DNA of 64,000 nucleotides. Origin: Oikopleura dioica (lineage: Eukaryota > Chordata > Appendicularia > Copelata > Oikopleuridae). The stretch spans positions 8,680,501 to 8,744,500 of the forward strand of contig OU015569.1 of the NCBI GenBank assembly GCA_907165135.1, written 5' to 3'. Numbering within the stretch: position 1 is the stretch's first letter; every line of letters starts with the position of its first letter. The notes under the pieces were generated by a model. It made no database searches. It was given only the letters and a program-made list of their open reading frames with translations, and was not told the DNA's origin. Positions 24,501-35,094 of the stretch are shown in pieces. Both the position numbers and the translations under genes were made by a program.

Positions 24501-24708
24501 ATATTTTTTACGCGACAATAATTTATAAGAATTGTAATTTATCATCAATGGAAGCTTCGTGAAAGGCTGGGGCGTGGGCTACAAAGTGCAAGAGATCACT
24601 TCTACTCCATGCTGGGTGGAATTGACCCTTCAACACTCACTCGCATGGATCGATGACTTTCTTAAGGGTCTTGACCCTCCAGGAAAGAAGCCAAGCTCAT
24701 TCACATAA
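21521..24708 (+). CDS. SMAD-family signal transducer (R-SMAD-like)
   Basis: Carries TGF-beta/BMP signals to the nucleus. ATG 21521; exon 2 begins in-frame at 21824 and ends ELRLKVTRK; a 320-bp intron leads to KKGIVENLIRSVKHADQ and the MH1 core KIPRSLDGRMQ, then IPHVIFYQIWRD ... YHELQAIVTC and EICVNPFHYERKVEKV. The MH1 zinc ligands (Cys, Cys, Cys, His) are all present. A Ser/Gln-rich linker in small exons precedes the MH2: AWLTVAYWERETRLGEKF, FCLGAIANPSRDD, HIGQGIKI, LSDHAVFIQSQNWNIRAGQH, YNAVADLAHHCTMRLSFVKG and TSTPCWVELTLQHSLAWID. Length and TSTPCW loop favour R-SMAD over SMAD4. The C-terminus is PSSFT, not SSxS. The intron within LS/FVKG (24481-24554) has GA rather than GT. The DNA-binding hairpin is divergent, so BMP versus TGF-beta branch cannot be assigned. 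Confidence 0.88.
24481..24554 (+). other. Non-canonical GA-AG intron in the SMAD MH2 domain
   Basis: Exon ends ...CTCAG and the intron starts GAACTGG and ends ATGGAAG; removing these 74 bases gives CTMRLSFVKGWG, the conserved MH2 string. No GT donor in the neighbourhood restores the frame. Confidence 0.75.
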
Positions 24709-26465
24709 AGACTGCTGTTTTCAAACAGACACTATCTTTCCCTTTACCGCAAGACTCAATAGGCACGTTCTCCTTGTTGATTCCAACGAGGAGTGCTATG
24801 TTTGTACAAGTTCTTGCATCTTTCTCTTCATTTTCGTCAGTTTCGTAAGCACCAAAAAACTCAGCTTCCATGAAAAATTGTATGGTTTGTTAAGCTTGGC
24901 TCAAGATGTTCCAAGAGCAGCCTTCCATTATCATTTACTGCAGATGGAAGCTCGCTTGCTTCTGAAATGCTGAGCAAAGTTTATCGAACGATGCAATAAA
25001 GAAGATGATCCCACATGCAATCATTTCAGATTGTTTTGTCAAACAACTCAGACTGCGAATACGTTCTATATTAATCATCCATTTTTCATGGTCGTTGCGT
25101 AACTAACTGACGTCGATTCTTTCAAAATTTCGCCATGTGTTTGGAAGTTTTGGGGAAAACTGTCTTCACTCACTTCTCTCATTTCCTACATTAAAAACAA
25201 ACGAAACAAAATAGATACCTTTCGCGCTTCCTGCAGCTACCTTCCAATCCTTCCATGATTCGACAACAAAAAAATATCAAAATAATTGTTTACTCCTCCT
25301 GTACTTTGTCTATCTATCTCTTCGACGCTGTTTGTTTTCTTTTTTTATTTCATCCACAGTCTGTCATCCTTACCCCTTTACCAATGTGTTAGAAACAAAA
25401 AATTATCAAAGGCCCTGCTCTTCAGAAATAAATCGACCCTATTGCTTTTTGCCCCCAAATCGGAACTCTCTACTTTCTACTTTTTTATTTATTCGGCAGG
25501 TCGAGAGAAAAGTTCAGCGTCAATCTCGTTTTTTCGAATATTTCCTCCGACTTGGCATCAATCTTCATCGAGAACTAGAAGAGAGGAGGTTTTATAATTG
25601 AGCTCATTTTAAACTTATTCGCCAAAAATTTAACTCACCATTTTAGTGAAAGAGAAGGATCCTTTTTCATTGCTTCTCTCTGTTATAGGTTCTATGGAAA
25701 ATGTAAAAAATTGGAGTGAGGCCTACCCTTAGAGAACGAGCGCGCCCCCTTTCCTCCAGAGACCTTTCGCACAAAGGCTTAAATCAATAAAGTCGATGGG
25801 CTCACGAACGAAGCACCGAAATCACTAAATTCAACCCATCTTGTTACAAGTAAACAATCCCATTCAGCGGCACCGCTGTCCGCTAATATTGGAGCAGTGC
25901 TTATATTGTATTGCGCGCTTTGAAAGATCCTTGAGGAGGGATTAAAGTCTTCGTCATTTGCGAATGAATGTTTCGATTTAGATTTGTTAGATGTTCAGTT
26001 GTTAGATTTTCAAGTCTAATTCTGTTAATTTGTTTGTTAATAAGATGAGTTTTATCGCATAAAAGTTCAGGAAAAGGTTCAAAAATCTTTCTTGTTGAAA
26101 ATATCGAAATCCTTGAATAATAAATTGGCGAAATCATTTGAATAGAACTCTTGTTAACTGGTCTCAAAGGCTAGAATAAGTGCGTCTGAATGTTGATTGC
26201 ATAATTAATCACACTGGGCAATTGAAGGAATCGCTTCTCTTAAGCTGAAGAGAGAAGGTTCATTCTGAATGGTTGCGGGTTCTGGCAGTGCTGCTCGTAC
26301 AATATAAATATCGACTTGAAATATTCATCCTTTTCATCGACACTAAGTCGCATAGTGGCGCGCTTTGCAGAAAAAAGAGAGTCTTGCGCAAAGAGCTTTT
26401 TACCAAGAACAGTGAACCCAACTGGTGCAGGAGAAAACTTGAGAGAGAAACAAAAGCTTCACGAG
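24709..26465. other. Gene-poor stretch, SMAD to synaptotagmin
   Basis: About 1.75 kb of AT-rich DNA. Open frames around 25286-25601 and 26273-26460 show no recognisable domain. The part from about 26350 may be a 5' leader exon of synaptotagmin, because its frame runs into the proposed first coding exon. No RNA gene or repeat recognised. Confidence 0.35.
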
Positions 26466-28539
26466 ATGAGGCAAAAAAGAGAATTGCAAAGTAAGATTTT
26501 CAAAAGACAAGATACCTATAAATATATAAAATAAGTGCTAACATTGAAATAAAACTATCAAAAATGATTAAGGTACGGTGGACAGTATCACACGCAATGT
26601 CGGGAAAGCTGGCTCCACCGTTGTCAAGTACTCTGAAGAGCTTTTAAATAAGGCCAGGTTCTTTTAAGCATGACTAAAGCAAGAATCAAGCATAACTGTG
26701 AACCGTCAACAGGAAACTGAGAAAATCCAGGAAGCGACTGGATTGCCACAATGGGCGGTAATCGCTCTTGCCGTAATAACGGCGATCGTGACCTTTTGTT
26801 TGCTCATATGCGTTTGCAAAAAGTGCATTTGGTGAGATTACGAATTAATTCAGTCTGAGACGAACATAATTAAGCAAAAAGCGTAAAAAATCGAAGAAGG
26901 GAAACCAAAAAGAACAAGTCATCGACATGTCGCAGGTAATGAAGCGCTCTCTATGCTCCGAATACTAAACGAGGCGCGTTTGTAGTTCAAGAATCTTGGC
27001 GAAGAACTTGACGAAGTGTCGAAAAAGGAAGACACAGAAGAAAAGGAAAAGGAGAAGCTGGGTACTCTCCGATTCAGCTTAGGTAAACTGTCAATATTAA
27101 TCGCGGGATCTGCAAGAGATGCTCTAGATTATGACTTCGAAGCGAACAACCTAAAAGTGCACGTGATGAACGCGAACGATCTCCCGGCGATGGACTTGAA
27201 CGGCACTTCTGACCCGTACGTAAAAGTGTACGTCCTTCCAGACAAGAAAAAGAAGTTCGAGACCAAGGTGCAAAAGAAATCCCTCAACCCAGTTTTCGAC
27301 GAGACATTCAACTTTAAAGGATCGGCGAAAAGTAAAGAAATTAGACATACGGGCAAGCATATGCCGCGACGAAGATTGAATTCTTTCAAAACATAAAAAA
27401 TAGATGAGAAACACTTGACACAGATTCATGTTCAACATAGAGGATTTCCAGCATCTCTTAGACTTGCACTTGATGTATGAATACTTTTCCGAATAGATTT
27501 TTATGTGTCGCGAGGTAAAATTAATTGTCCTCTGTTCGAGAAAGCCCGATCAATAATACCCTCGATATTTGCTGAATAACTCTATCGAAACATGTGTGCC
27601 GATAATTTCCCAGAGGTATTCGATTTGCGTGTCAATTCAGCACGGCCCTAAATTTGTCGTGCAATTCTCCGTCTGCACCGTTCTCTTCGTTGATGTCAAA
27701 CAGAATCCCCCTTTTACATGCGACGAGTTAATGAGAAATATATTATATATTCTATTTGATTCGCCCTTGGCAGTGCTCTACAAAGAAATCGGCTCTAAAA
27801 CTGTCGTCCTCGCCGTTTACGATTTCGACCGCTTTGGAAAACATGACATTATTGGAAAAATTGAAGTTCCGCTCAATTCGATCGATCTTGGACAAATTTT
27901 CGAAACAACGAAAGAACTAGAAGCTGCTGACAAGGTTTTACTTATTTATAAGCGTAAAGTGGTTGATTTTCTATTTCAGGATTCTGAGAAATTGGGAGAT
28001 GTTTGTTTCTCTCTCAGATACGTTCCGACATCGGGTAAATTCACTGTGGTTATCTTGGAGGCGAAGAATTTAAAGAAGATGGACGCCTGCGGTCTTTCAG
28101 ATCCATACGTGAAAGTCAACCTTATGCAAAACGGGAAGCGGCTGAAAAAGAAGAAAACAACAGGCATGAGTTTACGATCATTCTGTAATGCCGCATTGAT
28201 TTATTACTGCAAGCGGCAAATTGAAACTCGCCAAAGTCAAAAAGAATACTCTCAATCCCTATTACAACGAGTCATTCAGCTTTGAAGTTCCCTTCGAGCA
28301 GATTCAGAAAGTAACTGTAGTCATCACTGTCCTCGATTACGATCAAGTCGGCTCGAACGATCCAATCGGAAAAGTTGTCGTCGGCTGTGGTGCTTCTGGC
28401 CAAGAACTCAAGCATTGGAGCGATATGCTCTCGGCGCCACGGTAAAACTTTTCTCAAGTTGGATTTTGTCTTCAAGTGTCTATCTAGGCGACCGATCGCT
28501 TCATGGCACTCACTGCAGCCAGCGGAGGACGATAAGTAG
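26466..28539 (+). CDS. SYT1: Synaptotagmin-1-like calcium sensor
   Basis: Calcium sensor of synaptic vesicle fusion. A short N-terminal exon (from ATG 26466) splices to [20 protein letters not shown], then a membrane anchor [20 protein letters not shown] followed by VCKKC (palmitoylation-type cysteines) and a Lys/Glu linker. C2[61 protein letters not shown]2[78 protein letters not shown] and the C-terminal [10 protein letters not shown]. The Ca2+-binding aspartates in both C2 domains (SDPYVK and DFDR/DYDQ loops) are intact. Two introns use non-GT donors (27320-27773 and 28164-28236). The exact start codon is provisional because an upstream frame remains open. Confidence 0.93.
27320..27773 (+). 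other. SYT1: Probable GA-AG intron in synaptotagmin C2A
   Basis: Cutting after TTTAAAG at 27319 and resuming at 27774 (TGCTCTAC) gives [16 protein letters not shown], the same length as the vertebrate C2A. The intron would start GATCGG. A GT 13 bases downstream is possible but adds four residues at this site. Confidence 0.5.
28164..28236 (+). other. SYT1: GC-AG intron in synaptotagmin C2B
   Basis: Exon ends ACAACAG, the intron starts GCATGAG and ends CGCCAAAG; the joined frame reads [18 protein letters not shown], collinear with synaptotagmin-1. No GT donor gives this. Confidence 0.75.
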
Positions 28540-29187
28540 ACGAGAAAGACCCAAAGAGACTGACAACTGCTGTTGGTCCAACAATTTCATCATCGTGACC
28601 ATTTTCCGACTTTGATATATTTAAACAAAAATCATGATTTATATGTGCAATATATGCTTCCGTATCTATTATTTTTCTTAATATCTTCAAAAACAAAAAT
28701 AAATAAAGACAAAATTAAATGATTCTTGTGGTTGACTGGCGAAAAAGCTTTCAATCGTATGCCGACACAAAAAGCTTTTAGGAGAACATCACATAATTCT
28801 TGGACATTGGATGGTAATGGACGTCATTATGTATGTAAACATGTCTTCTGAGAAACGTCCACTCTCTCTATATTCTCCACTACTCTTTATTTATATTTTA
28901 TATATATTCTCATCGACCACATATTTCAACAAAGCCACTTAAAATGACGTCTTTATTTTCGTCAATCACCAAAAATGCTCTATGATCATTGATCGATCTA
29001 TTGTGCTGGATTTTAGAAGGGGTTTTTATTCCATCTTGAAAAAAACAATTCTAACAGAAATCGGGACACAAAAGATTGATACGATCGCATTTATGAAAAA
29101 CGCATGCGCGCATCGATTTTCATTCGAGTTTATTGCGATGTATGGTAGTCAGAATTATAATTTTTCGTCTCACCTTCACGCTCAAAA
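28540..29187. other. Synaptotagmin 3' end and intergenic stretch
   Basis: AATAAATAAAG near 28697 is a plausible polyadenylation signal. The rest is AT-rich with no gene recognised. Confidence 0.4.
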
Positions 29188-30814
29188 TGGGAATAGAAAC
29201 AGTATCCACGGAGCCTTTCCACAGCAGATGGTTGTTACGATGCCAGTAAGATTAGAGAGACAAGTAGACAGAATTTAGTGTCAACATTGATTCTAGTTCC
29301 ACCCTGCTTTAATGGCGGATATGAACGGTCAATTACTACCGAACTTCAATGGCGGGAACCCTTGGGCACACCATCCGCTAACACAACTTTCTCAAATGGG
29401 CCAACTTGCCAACTCTGGTTTCATGTTCTGGAACCCCACCGTGATGAACAACAACTCTCTCCAACTTCAACTCCAGCATTTCAATGCAGGAATGCGGTAA
29501 AAGGCAAAAAAGTGAATTTTATATAAAAAAAACTATTAGAAATCGACGTCAACGTGGAAAATACCCCGTTCCAAAAGTTGAGCCAAACTCGCATAATAAT
29601 TTTCCGAGGCACAGGGCGCAGGGACTTGTGAACAGAGATAGTAATCCACAAGAGAAATCTAAAGAGAGTGGAATCGCCAGCGCGAATACCTCCAGGTAAA
29701 ATTCTTTTCGAGGTTTTTATCAATCGATTCGTCAGCCAATATGATGGCTCTGTGGGTTCACGCTTCACCGTCCAGACGAATACTATAGGACAAAAGGTCA
29801 AGCACGAGCCGCACATGTCGAGAAGAATGAGTTCTACTTTGAAGTCGCGCAATGGAATGAGCCACAATGGTACCTTCAACCAGGTGTGAGAATAGAATTA
29901 TTCATCTTATCTAAAAACTGTTTCAACAGTCGCCTATTAAAAATGAGAAACAATCGTTTGTCTTGGTTGCTGGCAATGACTCTATCGTTGTTGATGTTGA
30001 AGATAAAGGAAATGGGCCAGGTGTGACCATAAGGAACAGGGATTATTAAGCTAATAACTAGATTTTTCGAGGAAAAACTCACAATAATAATTTATCATAT
30101 ATAATTATTGAGCAATCCTCTAAAAGACAGACACCACAATGGGCCGAGAAACCACCGACAATAAAAAACGAAGAGCCAAAAAGCTACGCTGATCTCAATA
30201 CTAAAGAAGATCAAAAATGCAATAAACAAGATGAAGAAAATCAATGGGAAACAGAGGAAGAATTACAGGTTATAAATCAAAGGAGAAAGATAACTTGAGG
30301 ATAAATTTAGGTCAAGCCATATATGCCGCGAAAAGGGGCGATGCGGAAAGGAGTATCCGAAAATTTCCTTGCCGAGATGCTTCCTAGTACTGTCAGAACA
30401 GTCTCGAGGCAACTCTTCAAGGATCGACCCTTGAAGCGGTTGGATCCAAACTCCACCGCCAGATTGACGAAACGAGTATCGATGAACTCTTCGATCAACG
30501 CGCCTGTGCGTTCCAATCCTGCTGGCAGCAGGTCCAAGAAGAAAGCACGAAGAATTAGTAATGTGAAGGATTCGGCAAAAGTACTGCGCGAGAAGAGACG
30601 AAAACAGGTGCAATCTAAAACTTTTTCTTATTTCACGAATTCCTTTCAGCCGACAATACATGAGGACGGGGATGTCGTCTTCACGGCGACACCAGTAACC
30701 GCATCGAGCTGCGACGATTCCAAGGAAAACCCGAAAAAACGAAAAGGATCCTCCTTCGCGCGATCTCTCTCGAAAATCTTCAATAAAAACAACAAAAAGA
30801 AGGGAATGAGCTAA
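29188..30814 (+). CDS. Unrecognised basic, Ser/Asn-rich protein
   Basis: I do not recognise the family. Exons joined by small GT-AG introns give a His/Asn/Met-rich start (FHPALMADMNGQLLPNFNGG, FMFWNPTVMNNNS), a basic middle (RNRRQRGKYPVPKVEPNSHN; KVKHEPHMSRRMSSTLKSRN), an acidic block (KNEEPKSYADLNTKEDQKC, NQWETEEELQ), then VKPYMPRKGAMRKGVSENFL, many Arg/Lys-Ser runs (SRSKKKARRISNVKDSAKVL) and a tail SSFARSLSKIFNKNNKKKGM ending at the TAA at 30814. No signal peptide or membrane segment. Composition suggests a disordered, probably nuclear protein. The join near 30030-30120 is uncertain (no in-phase GT donor found). Start codon not proven; the first exon is placed by reading frame only. Confidence 0.5.
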
Positions 30815-31195
30815 TCACTCCCTTTCCCTGCCATTTTCTGCTGATACATTCCAAATTTATGAAATATTAAATTTCTTCCCAAAGCGCGTAACTCAATCTT
30901 GAATCCGCTGAGCTGCTTTCATTCTTTTCACAAGTCAGCTCAAAGGGTAAATAATCCATTGCTTTTCTAAGCAGGTCTTGTGACTTTCTTCAAGGGCATT
31001 TAACTCAAAAAATCTGGTGTAAGAGCAAACTGGCTTAACTCTCTTTGAGGTAAAGTTGCGTCTAAATACGTGTTCGAAAATTCTCAATCATAAATTTAGT
31101 AAATCGGATAATAATCGACTTTCAAGCACTGTTAATCAGACGCCTACTAGACAATCTCACAGTAATGTTTCAGGAACTCAGAGAAGCAGAAAGTA

Positions 31196-31383
31196 ATGAA
31201 AGTAGATTTCATTGAAAAAATTAAAGAACTTGATGAAAAGTTAAAGAAAGAGCAAGTTAAACTAGCTGAAACGGTAAGAAAAAAAATGATCTTGCTTGTT
31301 TTTATTACTACTAGGGTTCGTCTTTGGATCGGCTGATTGAAATCCACGAGATACGCTTTGAACTGATGGCTTCTTTGAAATAA
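31196..31383 (+). CDS. Very small coiled-coil protein
   Basis: ATG 31196 gives MKVDFIEKIKELDEKLKKEQ then VKLAET, a 43-bp intron (GTAAG ... ACTAG) in phase, and GSSLDRLIEIHEIRFELMAS LK before the TAA at 31383: about 48 residues, mostly amphipathic helix with leucine/isoleucine heptads. Codon pattern and the clean intron support a real gene; an upstream coding exon cannot be excluded. Family not recognised. Confidence 0.45.
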
Positions 31384-31640
31384 ATAATGGAAAATTATGT
31401 TTCAATTTATTATAATTTCCAGCACGAAAATGAACAGAGTAACCTTGCTTCTAAAATTTAGAGATGAAATAGAAATGTCCATTAGACAGAAAATCGGTGT
31501 CAAAATGAAATATGATTGATATGTTATATCAAAGCTCGATGAACATTATCTATAACAAAAACATCGTTGTTAACATGGAGGCCAGCTCACCTCGGTGAAG
31601 CTGAAGGTTTTCAGAAGTTGAAAAAGGAAAAAAGAGTAAA

Positions 31641-33488
31641 ATGAAGTTGCACCCTCTTTTATTTATTATCGGCCATGCACTCGAAATACAGTGGAATAAC
31701 AGTGGCCAAAACGCGAAGAAAAGAGAGAAAAAGAAAAAGCGGGGCTTATCTAGAGTTCCTATGGAAAATTCAGCAAACTTCAAGGAACAAACGTTCGAAG
31801 ACGATATTCAAGAAGAGATAAACCTTTCTGATGTCGTAGAATCAGCACCATTAGAGAGTAAAGAAGTGACAGAAAAAATACCAATTCAACGTGAAGAGAT
31901 TTCCGAGGAAGCAAGTTGTCCAGGAAAGGTCGAAGACCAACTTTAAATTTGAAGACTTTTATTAATTAATCAAGACCGCTAAAAGTCACAATTAATTTTG
32001 GAAACCGCCAAGCAACAGATCCGGTTTTCGAGTGTATTAAATATTGCCTCGCTTATGCACCAACAACTACGACAACTTCTACGACTACAACTAAGCCAAC
32101 TACTACTTCGATAACGACCACAACTGAGCCAAAAACGACAGAGTCAGTGACAACTTCTACCACCTCAAGGAGAACTCCCTCAACTTCCTCTTCAACTACT
32201 TCGACGACGACTTCGACGACAACTACAACATCAACTACAACGATAACATCAACTTCAACAACAACAACAACAACATCAACCACGACTACAGATGAACCGA
32301 CCACAACAGAAGAAGCGTCTACAACGTCGACTACATCAGCAACGACTACGCAGGAAGAGTCATCTGTGTGGACAACGACCACTGGAACAACATCTACTGC
32401 CGAAAAAACAACAGAGAATCCAGCCACAACTACCGTGAAGCCAACGAGCACGACACTTGGAGACTTCCAACCACTAATGGACAGTATTGTCACTGGACTG
32501 AAAACATGTGCAAATAAGTCAAATTTCATAAAAGAATCGGACTCAAGAAAAAAACAAAAGAAAAACGCTAAAATCATCGGCGGCGTAACAACGTTCGAAA
32601 ATGATTGGCCTTGGCTAGTTTACCTGGAAATGGGTTGTGGCGGTACTATTATTCACGAAGAGTGGGTTCTAACAGGTAGAACCAGTTAAAAAAGGTCAAC
32701 ACAAAATATGTTTTTAGCTGCACATTGCTGTGAAGGTGAAAAAACAATAACCGCTCGCTTCGGTGAGTACAATACTGAAGATGATGATGAAGCATTGACA
32801 ATGACAAGCTCACAAATCTTCATTCACCCAGAATACGGACAAAAGAGCGATGGCGATCCAGACAATTCTGACTGGTGTTTGATTAAATTCGGCGAGAGTA
32901 TTTTACAGGCTAACGAGTATGCCTCTTTGTATTCATAACGCGTGAACCCTATTCTATTATTAGTAATGATGTCTCTACGCAAATCGCATGCTTGCCTTCG
33001 GGACCAATCGACCATGGAGAAGCCTGTTGGGTCGCAGGATGGGGAGATACTGAGTACGACTCTGGAAAGTATTCGGATGTCATATTATCAGCCGGAGTGA
33101 ACATACTCGGCCCGGATTATTGTCAAAAATATTCAAATATTGGCAAGTTGAATATTGATGATATTTGCGCCGGCCTTCCTGATTTCGACGGAGACGGGGA
33201 CGGGCTTTCTAGGACACCAAGAATATTTCTTATAGATAAAAGATAATTTTATTTACTCTGGTTCGATAAATGAACAATCGAGAAAGCCAAATAAGATTAA
33301 CAGATGCAGGAAAAGACGCTTGTCAAGGCGATTCTGGTGGTCCGCTGATCTGTGCTCAAGATGGCCGCGCTACTATTGTCGGCGTCGTATCCCGTGGAGA
33401 GGGCTGCGGCAAAAAAGGCCAACCTGGACTCTATTCTTCGACGTGGAGCGCGAAAGATTGGATCGTTAAAACTGTTACAAAAAACTGA
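31641..33488 (+). CDS. Secreted trypsin-like serine protease with Thr-rich mucin linker
   Basis: ATG 31641 starts a hydrophobic leader ([17 protein letters not shown]), then a charged pro-region. After an intron (31928-31974) the frame gives [20 protein letters not shown], a Thr/Ser run of about 130 residues, and the S1 domain. Activation site [18 protein letters not shown]; the catalytic histidine in LTAAHCC spans a small intron; aspartate in NSDWCLIKF; serine in [11 protein letters not shown]. Asp six residues before the serine ([11 protein letters not shown]) predicts trypsin-like cleavage after Lys/Arg. It ends WIVKTVTKN at 33488. All triad residues are intact, unlike the trefoil pseudoprotease at 5.9 kb. 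Two introns lack a usable GT donor. The Thr tract is a likely O-glycosylated stalk. Confidence 0.85.
31928..31974 (+). other. Candidate GG-AG intron in the protease pro-region
   Basis: A 47-bp cut after CCAGGAAA (intron GGTCGAAG ... AATCAAG) keeps the frame from the leader exon into [10 protein letters not shown]. The overlapping GT at 31929 shifts the frame into a stop. Confidence 0.45.
32052..32460 (+). repeat. Low-complexity ACA/ACT tract coding poly-Thr/Ser
   Basis: Imperfect trinucleotide-rich sequence encoding long Thr runs with Ser, Glu and Pro. It is the linker of the protease gene and not a mobile repeat. The reverse strand of the same tract is open by composition only. Confidence 0.85.
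33213..33295 (+). other. Non-GT intron before the protease active-site serine exon
   Basis: Between [13 protein letters not shown] and [12 protein letters not shown] there is no GT donor at all in the exon end. Cutting after CTTTCTAG (intron GACACC ... AAATAAG) restores the frame; a second acceptor eight bases later (AACAG) would need a different donor. Confidence 0.55.
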
Positions 33489-33607
33489 CTTTAACCGGCA
33501 AACCAATTCATTTCAGCCTAAATTCGCGACCATTGATGACAAATTTTATTTACATCGAAGTATAATTACACCAACAAAACTATGACTGTATAAATCGTAG
33601 GCAGAAA

Positions 33608-33978
33608 CTATTTCTTCTTTTTCTTCCCTTTTCCCTTTTTCCCCTTTTTCTTTTTGGGTTTCCATGCGATCCCTCGGTGTAAATACGCATCTGAAATAAA
33701 TAATAACTTCAGAATAGCTGATGATGAGTACCTTGGATATTATGCGCGATGCAAACAAGGTTTTCTCTTGCCGCGTCAGAGTTTATGTCTATCGGGACTT
33801 TCTCTGCCTTTTTCGATTTTTTGGATTTACTTCGCCCTTTTGATTTCGACTTCGAGCCCTTTAGATAGTCATGTTTTTTCCCTATTTTTTTTATCAGCGA
33901 TCTCACCTTTTTCCCCTTTGGAGCTTTCGATTTTGACCTTCCTCTCGTGCTTTGAGTACTCTTGGACTTGTCTGGCAT
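33608..33978 (-). CDS. SMKR1: Small lysine-rich protein 1 homologue
   Basis: Starts MPDKSKSTQSTRGRSKSKAP at 33978. After a Lys/Ser-rich stretch the conserved core reads VPIDINSDAARENLVCIAHN then, across a 47-bp GT-AG intron, DAYLHRGIAWKPKKKKG, and a poly-Lys/Gly tail to the TAG at 33608. Vertebrate SMKR1 has the same plan: basic head, (V/I)DI-x-S-x-AA-x-x-NL-x-x-IAHN-x-x-x-x-x-HLRG-x-x-W, basic tail. The vertebrate protein is testis-expressed and of unknown function. About 107 residues, longer than the vertebrate protein because of the N-terminal extension. It converges with the protease gene. Confidence 0.78.
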
Positions 33979-35094
33979 GCTTTTTAAAAATTTAGTTGAA
34001 GAAAGCCGATTTGAGGCGGAAGGAGTTCTGTTCTAATTGATCATTGAGAGCCATCACAGCGTAGTCAAGGAGATGCGACGCCATAGACAAACAGATTCAT
34101 AAATCACAAAAGCATCACATTTTTCTAGTTTTGTTTAGCATTGGGCTCTAATGGACAAGTAATTGTTGATTTGATGGCGTACAGAAATCAGTCTCGCTGG
34201 ATTCTGCCCTGAATTCAAAAGGCAAAGATAGGGACAGTTTCATAAACGTGCAGATAGGAAACACATCCGTTGACGCTCTTGTTGGAAGGACTCCGCTTCA
34301 CGTTCCCTGGACAAAAATATTGAGTTGCCGTTGCTAATTTATGAATGATAAGGGTTAATCTGGCGTGGCCAATACTTTATCTTGAGTCTATTCGCACAAG
34401 CGAAATTAAAAAAAAAGGATTTTGAAATTCGAAAAAACTATGAAAGCCTGAAATTATCATATTTGAGTTTTTATCTGAAGAAATTTATATAGGCAGGATT
34501 TCCGTTAAAGATAAATAAAGGGGTAGATTTTAAGGTTTTCTAGGGCTTTGAAAGCCCAGTTCTAATTGCCAGTGTTTTTGCTAGATGAGTTCGACTATCC
34601 AAGTGTTTTCATTTTTGAAAAATAAACTGACGCTTATTTCACTTCCTTTTCTACTCTTTACGGCGGAAATTTGATAAAATATTAATTTGGAACGATTTTT
34701 GAGTAGATTGGAAAAAGTGAATTATAATAAAATGCCAAATGATAAATATGAGTATAAAATTAGCATAAATGATGATGATCTGACAGCAGATGATTGATGG
34801 AACGTGTTTTTGGCTAATTACAAGGAACATTTCGAAGTACGAAAGTCGCACGCTCGAATTGAGCGCGTGTGAGAAGTGAAAATTCAGTGGCCACTTGGGT
34901 AGATCTCTCATCACACTTGGAAGGATAGCAGGGTGAAGCCGAATAAATCTCATCCGGAATCAGGATACACACTCATCTGGGGGCGCGCGGCGGCGGCGGT
35001 GGCGTCGGTGCAGCTTTTGATAAAGCGCGACTTTGCAGGGGATCATCACACTTTCTGAAAAAAAACCAAAGCCCGCAACAGCAAAGTTAGAAAA
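33979..35094. other. Intergenic stretch with a GC-rich promoter-proximal block
   Basis: About 1.1 kb. Mostly AT-rich without recognisable coding sequence; a (GGC)-rich block at 34980-35010 lies about 90 bp ahead of the sushi-like gene and is probably part of its promoter or leader. Confidence 0.35.

Noticed and set aside
27569..27773. Open stretch upstream of the second C2A exon of synaptotagmin
   Set aside because: No similarity to C2 sequence; it lies between two collinear halves of C2A and reads as intron.
32053..32577. Long minus-strand Val-rich open frame
   Set aside because: It is the antisense of the Thr-rich protease linker and has only composition-driven openness.
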